A DNA stretch of 40,585 nt from Nevskia sp. (GTDB lineage Bacteria; Pseudomonadota; Gammaproteobacteria; Nevskiales; Nevskiaceae), in contig JARLJS010000104.1 in assembly GCA_031291075.1 (NCBI GenBank), positions 1 to 40,585 of the forward strand, read 5' to 3'. Shown here piece after piece: positions 25,281 through 33,223 of the stretch; the first letter of the stretch is position 1, and each line of letters opens with the position of its first letter. The translations under genes were made by a program, and so were the position numbers. The notes beneath the pieces were generated by a model. The model did not search any database. It was given only the letters and a program-made list of their open reading frames with translations, and was not told the DNA's origin.

Positions 25281-26003
25281 TTGGCAGTCCGGAAACGTCG
25301 GTTGCGCGAGGTGGCGGAGCGCGAGCAGTTGTTTCTGACCGCGGCGCGCGACCTGATCCGCCAGGACGGACTGCTCAATCTGCAGATGGCGCGTATCGCT
25401 GAAAAGTGCGACTACGCCGTCGGAACCCTCTACCAGCACTTCGCCTCCAAGGAGGACTTGCTGGTTGCGCTGGCGGCGGACAACGTGCATCACCGGGTCG
25501 AGCTGTTCCGCCGGGCGGGGGAGTGGAAGGCCGGCACCCGCGACCGCATCATGGGCATCGCGGTCGCCGACCTGATGTTCGTGCGCCTGTATCCGGAGCA
25601 CTTCCGCCTGACCCAGCTCGCCTTCACCGAGGTGGTATGGGGCGCGGCCTCGGCTGAGCGGCGGCAGATGGCGCTGGAGGCCAGCGAGCCGCTGGGGCAG
25701 ATCTGCGACGGCATCATCGAGGAGGCGATGCGTTGCGGCGATCTGCGGATCAAGGGACTGCGCCCGCAGGAGGTCGGACTGGGGCCGTGGGCGCTGACCA
25801 TGGGCACGCATAGCATCGTGCACGTGGAAGGCGTGTTCAAGCACGGCGGGATGCGCGAGGCCTACCAGCTGATGATGCGCCACCTGCATTGCCTGCTCAA
25901 CGGACTCGATTGGCATCCGCTGCTCGACCCCGGTGACGACGCGGCGGTGGACAGCAAGACCCGGCAGATCTGCAACGAGGTGTTCAATGACATCGCGTGT
26001 TGA
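25281..26003 (+). CDS. TetR-family transcriptional regulator of the efflux operon
   Basis: This is a 240-aa regulator. The start is a TTG at 25281, chosen because AAGGAG lies 7 nt upstream and the translated N-terminus (AVRKRRLREVAEREQLFLTAARDLI) is a standard TetR lead-in. The helix-turn-helix is IAEKCDYAVGTLYQHFASKEDLL (about residues 38-60), with the YxHFxSKExL recognition-helix signature. The remainder is an all-helical ligand and dimerisation domain with no recognisable subclass. It overlaps the outer-membrane-factor gene by 17 nt, so it is part of the operon it probably represses. Confidence 0.92.
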   Translation: MAVRKRRLREVAEREQLFLTAARDLIRQDGLLNLQMARIAEKCDYAVGTLYQHFASKEDLLVALAADNVHHRVELFRRAGEWKAGTRDRIMGIAVADLMFVRLYPEHFRLTQLAFTEVVWGAASAERRQMALEASEPLGQICDGIIEEAMRCGDLRIKGLRPQEVGLGPWALTMGTHSIVHVEGVFKHGGMREAYQLMMRHLHCLLNGLDWHPLLDPGDDAAVDSKTRQICNEVFNDIAC

Positions 26004-27483
26004 TGGATGGCGTGGCGGCCTTGCCGCCTGCGTTGGCGCCGCGCTGGTAGCGGCCTGCGCCGTGGGGCCGGACTTCCAGCGGCCGGCACCGCCGCAGCCG
26101 GAGCGCTATACCGCCGAGCCGCTGCCGGCCACCACCGCCAGCACCGCGGTCGCCGGTGGCGAGGCCCAGACCTTCAGCGCCGGCGGTCAGATCCCGGCGC
26201 AGTGGTGGACCTTGTTCCATTCCGAGCCGCTGAATGCCCTGGTGGAGGAGGCCCTGCGGGCCAGCCCCACCGTCGAGGCGGCCCAGGCCGCGCTGCGGCA
26301 GGCCAACGAAAACCTGCGCGCGCAACGCGGCAGCCTGCTGCCCACGGTGGATGGCAGCGCCACCGGCAATCGCGAAAAGATCGCCGGCGCGCAGTTCGGC
26401 CAGCCGGGGCTGAATTCGCTCTACAGCTTGTTCAACGCCAGCGTGAACGTGTCCTATGGCATCGACCTGTGGGGCGGCGAGCGGCGCGAGATCGAGGCGC
26501 TCGCGGCGCAGGCCGATTACCAGCGCTTCCAGCTCGAGGCCAGCGATCTCACCCTCAGTTCCAACGTGGTCACCACCGCCATCCAGGTCGCGTCGCTGCG
26601 CGGCCAGATCGCGGCAACGCAGGACATCGTGGCGGACGACCGCCGCCAGCTCGAGGTGGTCCAGCACCAGCTCGCCCTGGGCGGGACGTCGCGCCTGGAC
26701 GTGCTGACGCAGCAGACCGAGCTGGCGAGCGCGCTGGCCAGCCTGCCGCCCCTGCAGAAACAGCTGGAGCAGAATCTCGACCTGCTGGCGGTGCTGCTGG
26801 GGCGGCTGCCGAGCCAGGGGGCGGCGCCACAGCTCGGCCTGGACGAACTGCGGCTGCCGCAGGAACTGCCGCTGAGCCTGCCCTCGCAGCTGGTGGAGCA
26901 GCGTCCGGACGTGCGGGCCCAGGAGGCGCTGCTGCACCAGGCCAGCGCCGAAGTGGGGGTCGCCACCGCCAACCTGCTGCCGCAGGTGACCCTCAACGCC
27001 TCCTTCGGGGGCACCAACACCAAGCTCTACGACCTGCTTAATCCGAGCAGTAATATCTGGAGCATCGGTGCCGGCGTCACGCAACCGTTGTTCCACGGCG
27101 GCACGCTGATCCACAAGAAGCGCGCCGCCGTGGCCGCGTACGAGCAGGCGGTCGCGCAGTACCGCGGCACCGTGCTCAACGCCTTCCAGAACGTGGCGGA
27201 CGCGCTGCACGCGCTGCAGCTCGATGCCGATGCGCTGCAGGCACAGAACCAAGCCGAACAGGCTGCCGCGGCGGCTCTCGACGTCGCGCGCAAGCGCTAT
27301 CAGGCCGGGGCTGTCAGCCACCTCGAGCTGCTGGCGACCGAGCGCAGCTACCAGCAGAGCCGTATCGCCCTGCTGCAGGCGCAGGCGGCCCGCTTCGCCG
27401 ACACGGCAGCGCTGCTGCAGGCGCTGGGTGGAGGCTGGTGGAACCGCGACGGCGCCGGTCAGCAGGCCGCGGCCGACCGCTAG
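25987..27483 (+). CDS. RND outer-membrane efflux lipoprotein, NodT/OprM family
   Basis: This 498-aa TolC-like channel closes the tripartite pump at the outer membrane. The start at 25987 has a GAGG site and gives a lipoprotein signal (AALVAACAVGPDF, C24). The mature start VGPDFQRP is characteristic of NodT-type factors. Two similar halves follow, each with long coiled-coil helices: one from ALVEEALRASPTVEAAQAAL, the second after LVEQRPDVRAQEALLHQASA. QWWTLFHSEPLNAL and GVTQPLFHGGTL are family-typical. The extended upstream frame to 25933 lies inside the regulator gene and is not needed. Confidence 0.94.
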   Translation: MTSRVDGWRGGLAACVGAALVAACAVGPDFQRPAPPQPERYTAEPLPATTASTAVAGGEAQTFSAGGQIPAQWWTLFHSEPLNALVEEALRASPTVEAAQAALRQANENLRAQRGSLLPTVDGSATGNREKIAGAQFGQPGLNSLYSLFNASVNVSYGIDLWGGERREIEALAAQADYQRFQLEASDLTLSSNVVTTAIQVASLRGQIAATQDIVADDRRQLEVVQHQLALGGTSRLDVLTQQTELASALASLPPLQKQLEQNLDLLAVLLGRLPSQGAAPQLGLDELRLPQELPLSLPSQLVEQRPDVRAQEALLHQASAEVGVATANLLPQVTLNASFGGTNTKLYDLLNPSSNIWSIGAGVTQPLFHGGTLIHKKRAAVAAYEQAVAQYRGTVLNAFQNVADALHALQLDADALQAQNQAEQAAAAALDVARKRYQAGAVSHLELLATERSYQQSRIALLQAQAARFADTAALLQALGGGWWNRDGAGQQAAADR

Positions 27484-27536
27484 CAACAACGCAGACCGGG
27501 TCGGCAAACAGGGAACTCGAAACAGGAGAGAGGTCG

Positions 27537-28760
27537 ATGCAAGGCTGGTTTTCGCGCAACAAGGCCTGGTTCGTCATGATCGTGCTGGTGCTGGTCCTGG
27601 TGCTGGTGCTGGCCGGGATCAAGGGCTACCAGATCAAGCAGATGATGGCGGGCTTCAAGGCCCAGGGTGTGCCCAAGCAAACGGTCTCGACCACGAAGGT
27701 CGCTTACCAGGAGTGGCGGGCGCAGGTCAGCGCGGTCGGCAGCCTGCGGGCCGAGCGCGGCGCCGATCTCAGCGCCGAGGTGGCGGGCATCGTCGATGCG
27801 ATCCAGTTCCATTCCGGCGACGACGTCAAGGCGGGCGAACTGCTGCTGCAGCTCCGCGCTGCCGACGACATGGCGCACCTGGAGGCGCTCAAGGCCAGTG
27901 CCGCGCTGGCGGAGACTACCTACAACCGCGACAAGCAGCAGCTGCAGGCCGAGGCCATCAGCCAGGCGACGCTCGACACCGATGCGGCCAACCTGCGTAA
28001 CGCGCGCGCCCAGGTGGCCGAGCAGCAGGCGCTGGTCGACAAGAAGCGGGTGCGGGCGCCGTTCGCAGGGCACCTTGGCATCCGCGCGGTGGACCTCGGG
28101 CAGTACCTGGCGGCGGGCACCAAGATCGTCACGCTGCAGCAGCTGGATCCGATCTTCGTCGATTTCTACGTGCCGGAGCAGGCGCTGCGCCAGCTCGGTG
28201 CCGGCCAGGCGGTGACGGCCACCACCGACGCTTTTCCTGGCGCCAGCTTCGAGGGCCGCATCGCCGCCATCGATCCGCAGGTGGATACCGACACCCGCAA
28301 CGTGCAGGTGCGCGCGGAGTTGAAAAACGCCGAGCGCAAGCTGTTGCCCGGGATGTACGCCAACGTCGCCGTCGAGGTGGGCGAGCCGGCGCGCTACCTG
28401 ACCCTGCCGCAGAATGCGGTCACCTTCAATCCCTACGGCGAGGCCGTTTTCGTTGTCACCACCGCGGCCAAGCTGAAGGCGGAGCAGGCCGCCAAGGGCG
28501 GCTCCGGAGGCGAGCAGAAGCCCGCCGCGTCCAGCGGCTTCTCAATGCCCGAACCGGAGGGCGAACAAGCGGTGGTGAAGCAGGTATTCGTCACCGTGGG
28601 CCCGACCCGCGGCGACCAGATCGCGATCCTCAAGGGCATCACGGAAGGGGATGAGGTCGTCACCAGCGGACAGATCAAGCTCAAGACCGGCACCGCAATC
28701 GACGTCGACAACACGGTGCAGCCGGCCAATGATCCCAACCCGAAGCCCTCGGAAGAGTAG
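27537..28760 (+). CDS. RND periplasmic adaptor (membrane-fusion protein)
   Basis: This 407-aa adaptor links pump and channel. The ATG at 27537 follows a GGAGAGAGG site. Unlike AcrA/MexA it is held by an N-terminal membrane helix (FVMIVLVLVLVLVLAGI, about 12-28) and has no lipobox. The first lipoyl half is VGSLRAERGADLSAEVAGIV, a helical hairpin follows (LKASAALAETTYNRDKQQLQ ... NARAQVAEQQALVDKK), and the second lipoyl half is RVRAPFAGHLGIRAVDLGQY. Beta-barrel and membrane-proximal domains complete it. An inserted Gly/Ser/Pro-rich segment (KGGSGGEQKPAASSGF) sits in the last domain. It lies 3 nt from the pump gene. Confidence 0.95.
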   Translation: MQGWFSRNKAWFVMIVLVLVLVLVLAGIKGYQIKQMMAGFKAQGVPKQTVSTTKVAYQEWRAQVSAVGSLRAERGADLSAEVAGIVDAIQFHSGDDVKAGELLLQLRAADDMAHLEALKASAALAETTYNRDKQQLQAEAISQATLDTDAANLRNARAQVAEQQALVDKKRVRAPFAGHLGIRAVDLGQYLAAGTKIVTLQQLDPIFVDFYVPEQALRQLGAGQAVTATTDAFPGASFEGRIAAIDPQVDTDTRNVQVRAELKNAERKLLPGMYANVAVEVGEPARYLTLPQNAVTFNPYGEAVFVVTTAAKLKAEQAAKGGSGGEQKPAASSGFSMPEPEGEQAVVKQVFVTVGPTRGDQIAILKGITEGDEVVTSGQIKLKTGTAIDVDNTVQPANDPNPKPSEE

Positions 28761-28763
28761 GCG

Positions 28764-31700
28764 ATGAAATTCACCGACGTCTTCATCCGCAACGCGGTCC
28801 TCGCCGTCGTCGTCAGCCTGCTGATCCTGGTGCTGGGGCTGAGGGCGGTGGCGGAACTGCCGATCCGCCAGTTCCCGAAATCCGAGATCGCCACCGTCAC
28901 CGTCACCACCCAGTACTACGGCGCCAATTCGGATGTGATCGCCGGCTTCATCACCACCCCGCTGGAGGTGGCCATCGCCCAGGCGCAGGGCATCGACTAC
29001 CTGTCGTCCACCAGCCTGAGCGGCACCAGCACCATCAATGCCTTCCTGCGCCTGAACTACGATGCCAACCGCGCGCTGACCGAGATCAACACCAAGGTCA
29101 ACTCGGTGATCAACCAGCTGCCGCCGCAATCCCAGCAGCCGCAGCTCACTGTCTCCACCGGCGAGTCCACCGATTCGATGTACATCGCCTTCTCCAGCGA
29201 GACGCTGCCTGCCAACAGGATCACCGACTACCTGATCCGCGCGGTGCAACCCAAGCTGCAGACCGTTTCCGGGGTGCAGACCGCGGAGATCATCGGCTCC
29301 AAGCAGTTCGCCCTGCGTGCCTGGCTTGATCCCCAGAAGCTGGCGGCAATGGGTTTGACGGCGGAGGACGTGTACACCGCGCTCAGCCGCAACAACTACA
29401 TCTCGGCCCTGGGCACCACCAAGGGCCAGATGGTCAGCGTCGACATGACCGCCGGCACCGACCTCCACTCGGTGGAGGAGTTCAAGCAGCTGGTGATCAA
29501 GAGCAAGGGTAACGCCACCGTGCGCCTGCAGGACGTGGCCAACGTCATGCTGGGCGCCGAGAACTACGACTTCGGCGCGCTCATGAACGGCAAGCCGGCG
29601 GTGTTCATCGGCATCAAGGTCGCGCCGGACGCCAACCTGCTCAGCGTCATCGGCGAGGTGCGGCGGGTGTTCCCGGAGATCAGGGAGCAGCTGCCGGACG
29701 GCCTCGACGGCAAGATCGTCTACGACGTCACCGACTACATCAACAGCGCCATCCACGAGGTGGAGAAGACCCTGGTGGAGGCCCTGCTGATCGTCACCGC
29801 GGTCATCTTCCTGTTCCTCGGCGCGCCGCGCTCAGTGCTGATCCCGGCGGTGGCGATCCCGCTGTCGCTGATCGGCGCCTTCTTCGTCATGCTGGCGCTG
29901 GGCTATTCGATCAACCTGCTGACCCTGCTGGCGCTGGTGCTGGCCATCGGCCTGGTGGTGGACGACGCCATCATCGTGGTGGAAAACGTCGACCGCCACA
30001 TCAAGCAGGGCCTGTCGCCGTTCGACGCGGCGATCCTCGGTGCGCGCGAGCTTGCCGGTCCGATCATCGCCATCTCGGTGGTGCTGATCGCGGTCTATGT
30101 CCCCATCGGCTTCGAGGGCGGCCTCACCGGCTCGCTGTTCAGCGAGTTCGCCTTCACCCTGGCCGGCGCGGTGGCCGTGTCGGCGGTGGTGGCGCTGACG
30201 CTGTCGCCGATGATGACGTCCCGCTTCCTCACCGACCACCAGCACGAAAGCCGGCTGGTCCGCCTGATCGACCGCAACTTCGAATGGGCCCGCGGCGTCT
30301 ACGTGAAGCTGCTGGGCGGCGCCCTACGCAGCTGGCCGGCGGTGGTGGTGTTCGGCCTCATCGTCATCGTGCTGATCGGCGTCATGGTCAAGTTCTCGCA
30401 GCAGGAGCTGGCGCCGCAGGAAGACCAGAGCTTCATGATCGTCTACGGCTATGCCGAGCCCAACGCCACCGTGCGGCAGATGGATGTCTACGGTGCGCAG
30501 ATCCGCGGCATCGTCGACTCCCATCCGGAAAAGCAGCAGATCTTCCAGTTCACCGGCGTCAACGGCAACAACACCACCCTCAGCGGCCTGATCCTCAAGC
30601 CCTGGGGCGAGCGCAAGCTAGACGCCGACGCGCTGCAGGCGCAGCTGCAGAAGCAGGTGAACGGGGTCGCCGGCGCCACCGTCTACGCCTCGCAGCCGCC
30701 GCCGCTGCCGGTGGGCACCGGCGGCATCAACACCCCGGTGGCTTTCGTCATCGGCACCACCGAGCCCTTCACCAACGTCGACGAAGTGGCGCGGGCGATC
30801 CTGGACGAAGCCCAGAAGAGCGGCAAGTTCTATTTCATCGATACCGACCTCAAGCTGAACAAGCCGCAGGTGACGGTCGAAGTGCAGCGCGACAAGGTGG
30901 CCACGCTGGGCCTGACCATGCAGGATGTGGGCTCGGCGTTGGGCGCCATGCTCGGCGGCGGCTACGTCAACTACTTCAGCATCGCCGGCCGCTCCTACAA
31001 GGTGATCCCGCAGGTGCGGCAGGAGAGCCGCCTCAACCCGGACCAGATCAAGAACTACTACATCCGCGCCGCCGACGGCCGCGTGGTGCCGGCCTCCACC
31101 GTGGTCTCGCTCAAGACCGAGACCATCCCCACCCGCATCAGCCACTTCCAGCAGCTCAACTCCGCCACCTTCAGCGCGGTGCCGTCGGGCACGCTGGGCG
31201 ATGCCCTGGAGTACCTGCGCACCCTGGCCAAGCGGCTGGCGCCGCGCGGCTACACCGTCGACTACGCCGGCGAGTCGCGCCAGTACGTGCAGGAAACCAG
31301 TTCCTTCCTCTACACTTTCCTGTTCGCGCTGATCATCATTTTCCTGGCGCTGGCGGCGCAGTTCGGCAGCTTCCGCGATCCGCTCATCGTCATGATGTCG
31401 GTGCCGATGGCGATCTTCGGCGCGATGGTCTTCATCTTCCTGGGCTTCGAGAAGGCGACCATCAACATCTACACCAAGGTCGGCCTGGTGACCCTGATCG
31501 GCCTCATCGCCAAGCACGGCATCCTGATCGTGCAGTTCGCCAACGAGGAGCAGCGACTGGGGCGGAGCAAGCGCGAGGCGGTGATGAACGCCGCTGGCGT
31601 GCGTCTGCGCCCGATCCTGATGACTACGGCCTCGATGGTACTCGGTGTGGTGCCGCTGGTGATCGCCAGCGGTGCCGGCGCGGTCGGACGCAATCACATG

Positions 31701-31844
31701 GGTCTGGTGATTTTCACCGGTATCTCCATCGGCACCCTGTTCACCCTGTTCGTGGTGCCGGCGATGTACCTGTTCCTCGGCGCGGAGCACCGCGCCGAGG
31801 CCAAGGCGGCGTTGCCCGACGCACAGCCCCTGCCGGAGCGCTGA
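28764..31844 (+). CDS. RND multidrug efflux pump, HAE-1 type inner-membrane transporter
   Basis: This is a 1026-aa proton-driven pump with 12 predicted membrane helices. The first helix is LAVVVSLLILVLGLRAV. Two large periplasmic loops follow helix 1 and helix 7. The proton-relay residues are D400 and D401 (GLVVDDAIIVVEN) and K917 (GLIAKHGILIV). The opening FIRNAVLAVVVSLLILVLGL with ELPIRQFPKSEIATVTVTTQ identifies the HAE-1 branch. Substrates cannot be read from sequence; drugs, dyes, solvents or endogenous metabolites are typical. It is last in the tetR-OMF-MFP-RND operon, whose adaptor lies 3 nt away. A GC-rich hairpin follows the stop. Confidence 0.96.
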   Translation: MKFTDVFIRNAVLAVVVSLLILVLGLRAVAELPIRQFPKSEIATVTVTTQYYGANSDVIAGFITTPLEVAIAQAQGIDYLSSTSLSGTSTINAFLRLNYDANRALTEINTKVNSVINQLPPQSQQPQLTVSTGESTDSMYIAFSSETLPANRITDYLIRAVQPKLQTVSGVQTAEIIGSKQFALRAWLDPQKLAAMGLTAEDVYTALSRNNYISALGTTKGQMVSVDMTAGTDLHSVEEFKQLVIKSKGNATVRLQDVANVMLGAENYDFGALMNGKPAVFIGIKVAPDANLLSVIGEVRRVFPEIREQLPDGLDGKIVYDVTDYINSAIHEVEKTLVEALLIVTAVIFLFLGAPRSVLIPAVAIPLSLIGAFFVMLALGYSINLLTLLALVLAIGLVVDDAIIVVENVDRHIKQGLSPFDAAILGARELAGPIIAISVVLIAVYVPIGFEGGLTGSLFSEFAFTLAGAVAVSAVVALTLSPMMTSRFLTDHQHESRLVRLIDRNFEWARGVYVKLLGGALRSWPAVVVFGLIVIVLIGVMVKFSQQELAPQEDQSFMIVYGYAEPNATVRQMDVYGAQIRGIVDSHPEKQQIFQFTGVNGNNTTLSGLILKPWGERKLDADALQAQLQKQVNGVAGATVYASQPPPLPVGTGGINTPVAFVIGTTEPFTNVDEVARAILDEAQKSGKFYFIDTDLKLNKPQVTVEVQRDKVATLGLTMQDVGSALGAMLGGGYVNYFSIAGRSYKVIPQVRQESRLNPDQIKNYYIRAADGRVVPASTVVSLKTETIPTRISHFQQLNSATFSAVPSGTLGDALEYLRTLAKRLAPRGYTVDYAGESRQYVQETSSFLYTFLFALIIIFLALAAQFGSFRDPLIVMMSVPMAIFGAMVFIFLGFEKATINIYTKVGLVTLIGLIAKHGILIVQFANEEQRLGRSKREAVMNAAGVRLRPILMTTASMVLGVVPLVIASGAGAVGRNHMGLVIFTGISIGTLFTLFVVPAMYLFLGAEHRAEAKAALPDAQPLPER

Positions 31845-31862
31845 TCCGCCGGGGAGCCCGGC

Positions 31863-31888
31863 GACAGCCGAGCCGGCCTACGGCTGTC
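31863..31888 (+). terminator. Possible hairpin terminator after the RND operon
   Basis: GACAGCCG (31863-31870) pairs with CGGCTGTC (31881-31888) across a 10-nt loop, 18 nt after the pump stop. There is no U-tract, so it is a weak or factor-dependent terminator at best. The rest of 31890-32050 holds no recognisable gene. Confidence 0.4.
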
Positions 31889-32058
31889 CGCAACCGGGCG
31901 GACAGCGAGGCACCCAGGACGATTGCCGCTGTCAAAAGATTCCTGCCCGCCGCGGCATGCTATGCACCACGGTGGGCCACCCGCAGTCAACTGCCGGTAT
32001 TGGGCGGGCTGCGCCGGTGCCTCGATTTTCGCAAAAGCCCGGCTGGCGCGGCATCGGC

Positions 32059-32064
32059 TAAAAT
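32059..32064 (+). promoter_or_regulatory. Putative -10 box upstream of the beta-hydroxylase gene
   Basis: CGGCTAAAAT (32055-32064) contains a -10-like TAAAAT. Transcription from about 32071 would exclude the in-frame ATG at 32067 and supports the start at 32142. The -35 region is weak. Confidence 0.4.
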
Positions 32065-32141
32065 AAATGTTGCAGAAATATGACGACGGTTTGGCGGGGC
32101 CTGGTCCCGAGCCGGCCCAAACTCAGGAGCAACGACGGTCG

Positions 32142-32957
32142 ATGCAATCCGCAGTTGAAGTGAAAAAATCGATCCGGGCGCAAACGGACCGGCTTTCGCC
32201 CGATCTCCGCACACGTGCGCACACGCTGGGGCTGCCCAGATCGGCCATCGGCCGCTTGGGGCTGCGTCTGCAGACGGTGCTGGAGAGCGCCGTGAGCAAG
32301 GCTTCGGTGCTGCCTGACACACCGATCTACAACACCGCGGACTTTCCCTGGGTGGCCGGGCTGGAAGCCAACTGGCGCGCCATCCGCGCCGAACTCGACC
32401 GCGTCCTGGTGTACCGGGACCAGATGCCGAGCTTCCATGAAATCCTCAAGGAAGTCGGCACCATCACGGCGGGTGACACCTGGAAGACATTCTTCCTGCA
32501 GGGCGCCGGCATGGACTGCGGCGAGAATGCCCGGCGCTGCCCGGAGACGATGAAGCTGATCGGCAGGATCCCGGGCGCCAGCACCGCGTTCTTCAGCATC
32601 CTCGCGCCAGGCAAGCACATCCCGGCGCACCGCGGCGCCTACAACGGCGTGCTGCGGTTGCACCTTGGCCTGCTGGTGCCGGAGCCGCGCGAGCGCTGCC
32701 GCATCCGCATCGGCGACGAGTTCCGCTCCTGGAACGAGGGCGAGGCGATGATCTTCGACGACAGCTTCAACCACGAGGTGTGGAACGACACCGGCGGCTG
32801 GCGCGTAGTGTTGTTCGTCGATTTTGCGCGTCCGCTGCGCCAGCCCTGGCACTGGCTCAACCGCTCCTTCGTCGGCCTCGGCGTGCTGGCGCCGTTCCTG
32901 CGCGAGGCCGGCCGCAAGCAGGCGCAGTGGGAGCGCAAGTTCTACGGCAAAAGGTAG
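32142..32957 (+). CDS. Aspartyl/asparaginyl beta-hydroxylase-like dioxygenase
   Basis: This 271-aa protein belongs to the AspH/LpxO-like Fe(II)/2-oxoglutarate oxygenases. The beta-barrel core begins near [16 protein letters not shown]. The two metal His are H163 (IPAHRG) and H211 (FNHEVWND), with the 2-oxoglutarate Arg R221 ([12 protein letters not shown]); H174 lies in [10 protein letters not shown]. This family uses only two His ligands, with no Asp, which matches. The N-terminal 60 residues are helical and unconserved. The start at 32142 has AGGAG 12 nt upstream; an in-frame ATG at 32067 would add 25 residues. Relatives hydroxylate lipid A acyl chains (LpxO) or peptide Asp/Asn; the substrate here is unknown. 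It stands alone. Confidence 0.85.
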   Translation: MQSAVEVKKSIRAQTDRLSPDLRTRAHTLGLPRSAIGRLGLRLQTVLESAVSKASVLPDTPIYNTADFPWVAGLEANWRAIRAELDRVLVYRDQMPSFHEILKEVGTITAGDTWKTFFLQGAGMDCGENARRCPETMKLIGRIPGASTAFFSILAPGKHIPAHRGAYNGVLRLHLGLLVPEPRERCRIRIGDEFRSWNEGEAMIFDDSFNHEVWNDTGGWRVVLFVDFARPLRQPWHWLNRSFVGLGVLAPFLREAGRKQAQWERKFYGKR

Positions 32958-33223
32958 CTTCCTCCGCTCCTCTCATTCGCACGTCAAGCGGATTGACGAT
33001 CCGCCGGAGCCAGCTCCCGGTGGTGCCGATCGACCTGTGCAGCGGTACCGTTCATCCACCGGCTTCTTTTCCGCAGGCGGGCCGGGCCCGATCGTATGCG
33101 CGTGAGGGACACATCCGCCCATGGAAGGCGGAGGGCGAAAGGGGTCCGGACTTCACGAGGTGGGCACCGCGGGCGAGCCGCGGGGCGCGTGGAACCCTGC
33201 GTCAAATGATTAGAGAGAGGAAG

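Noticed and set aside
32958-33223. Sigma-28-type flagellar promoter before the chemoreceptor
   Set aside because: No convincing TAAA / GCCGATAA pair at the right spacing could be found.
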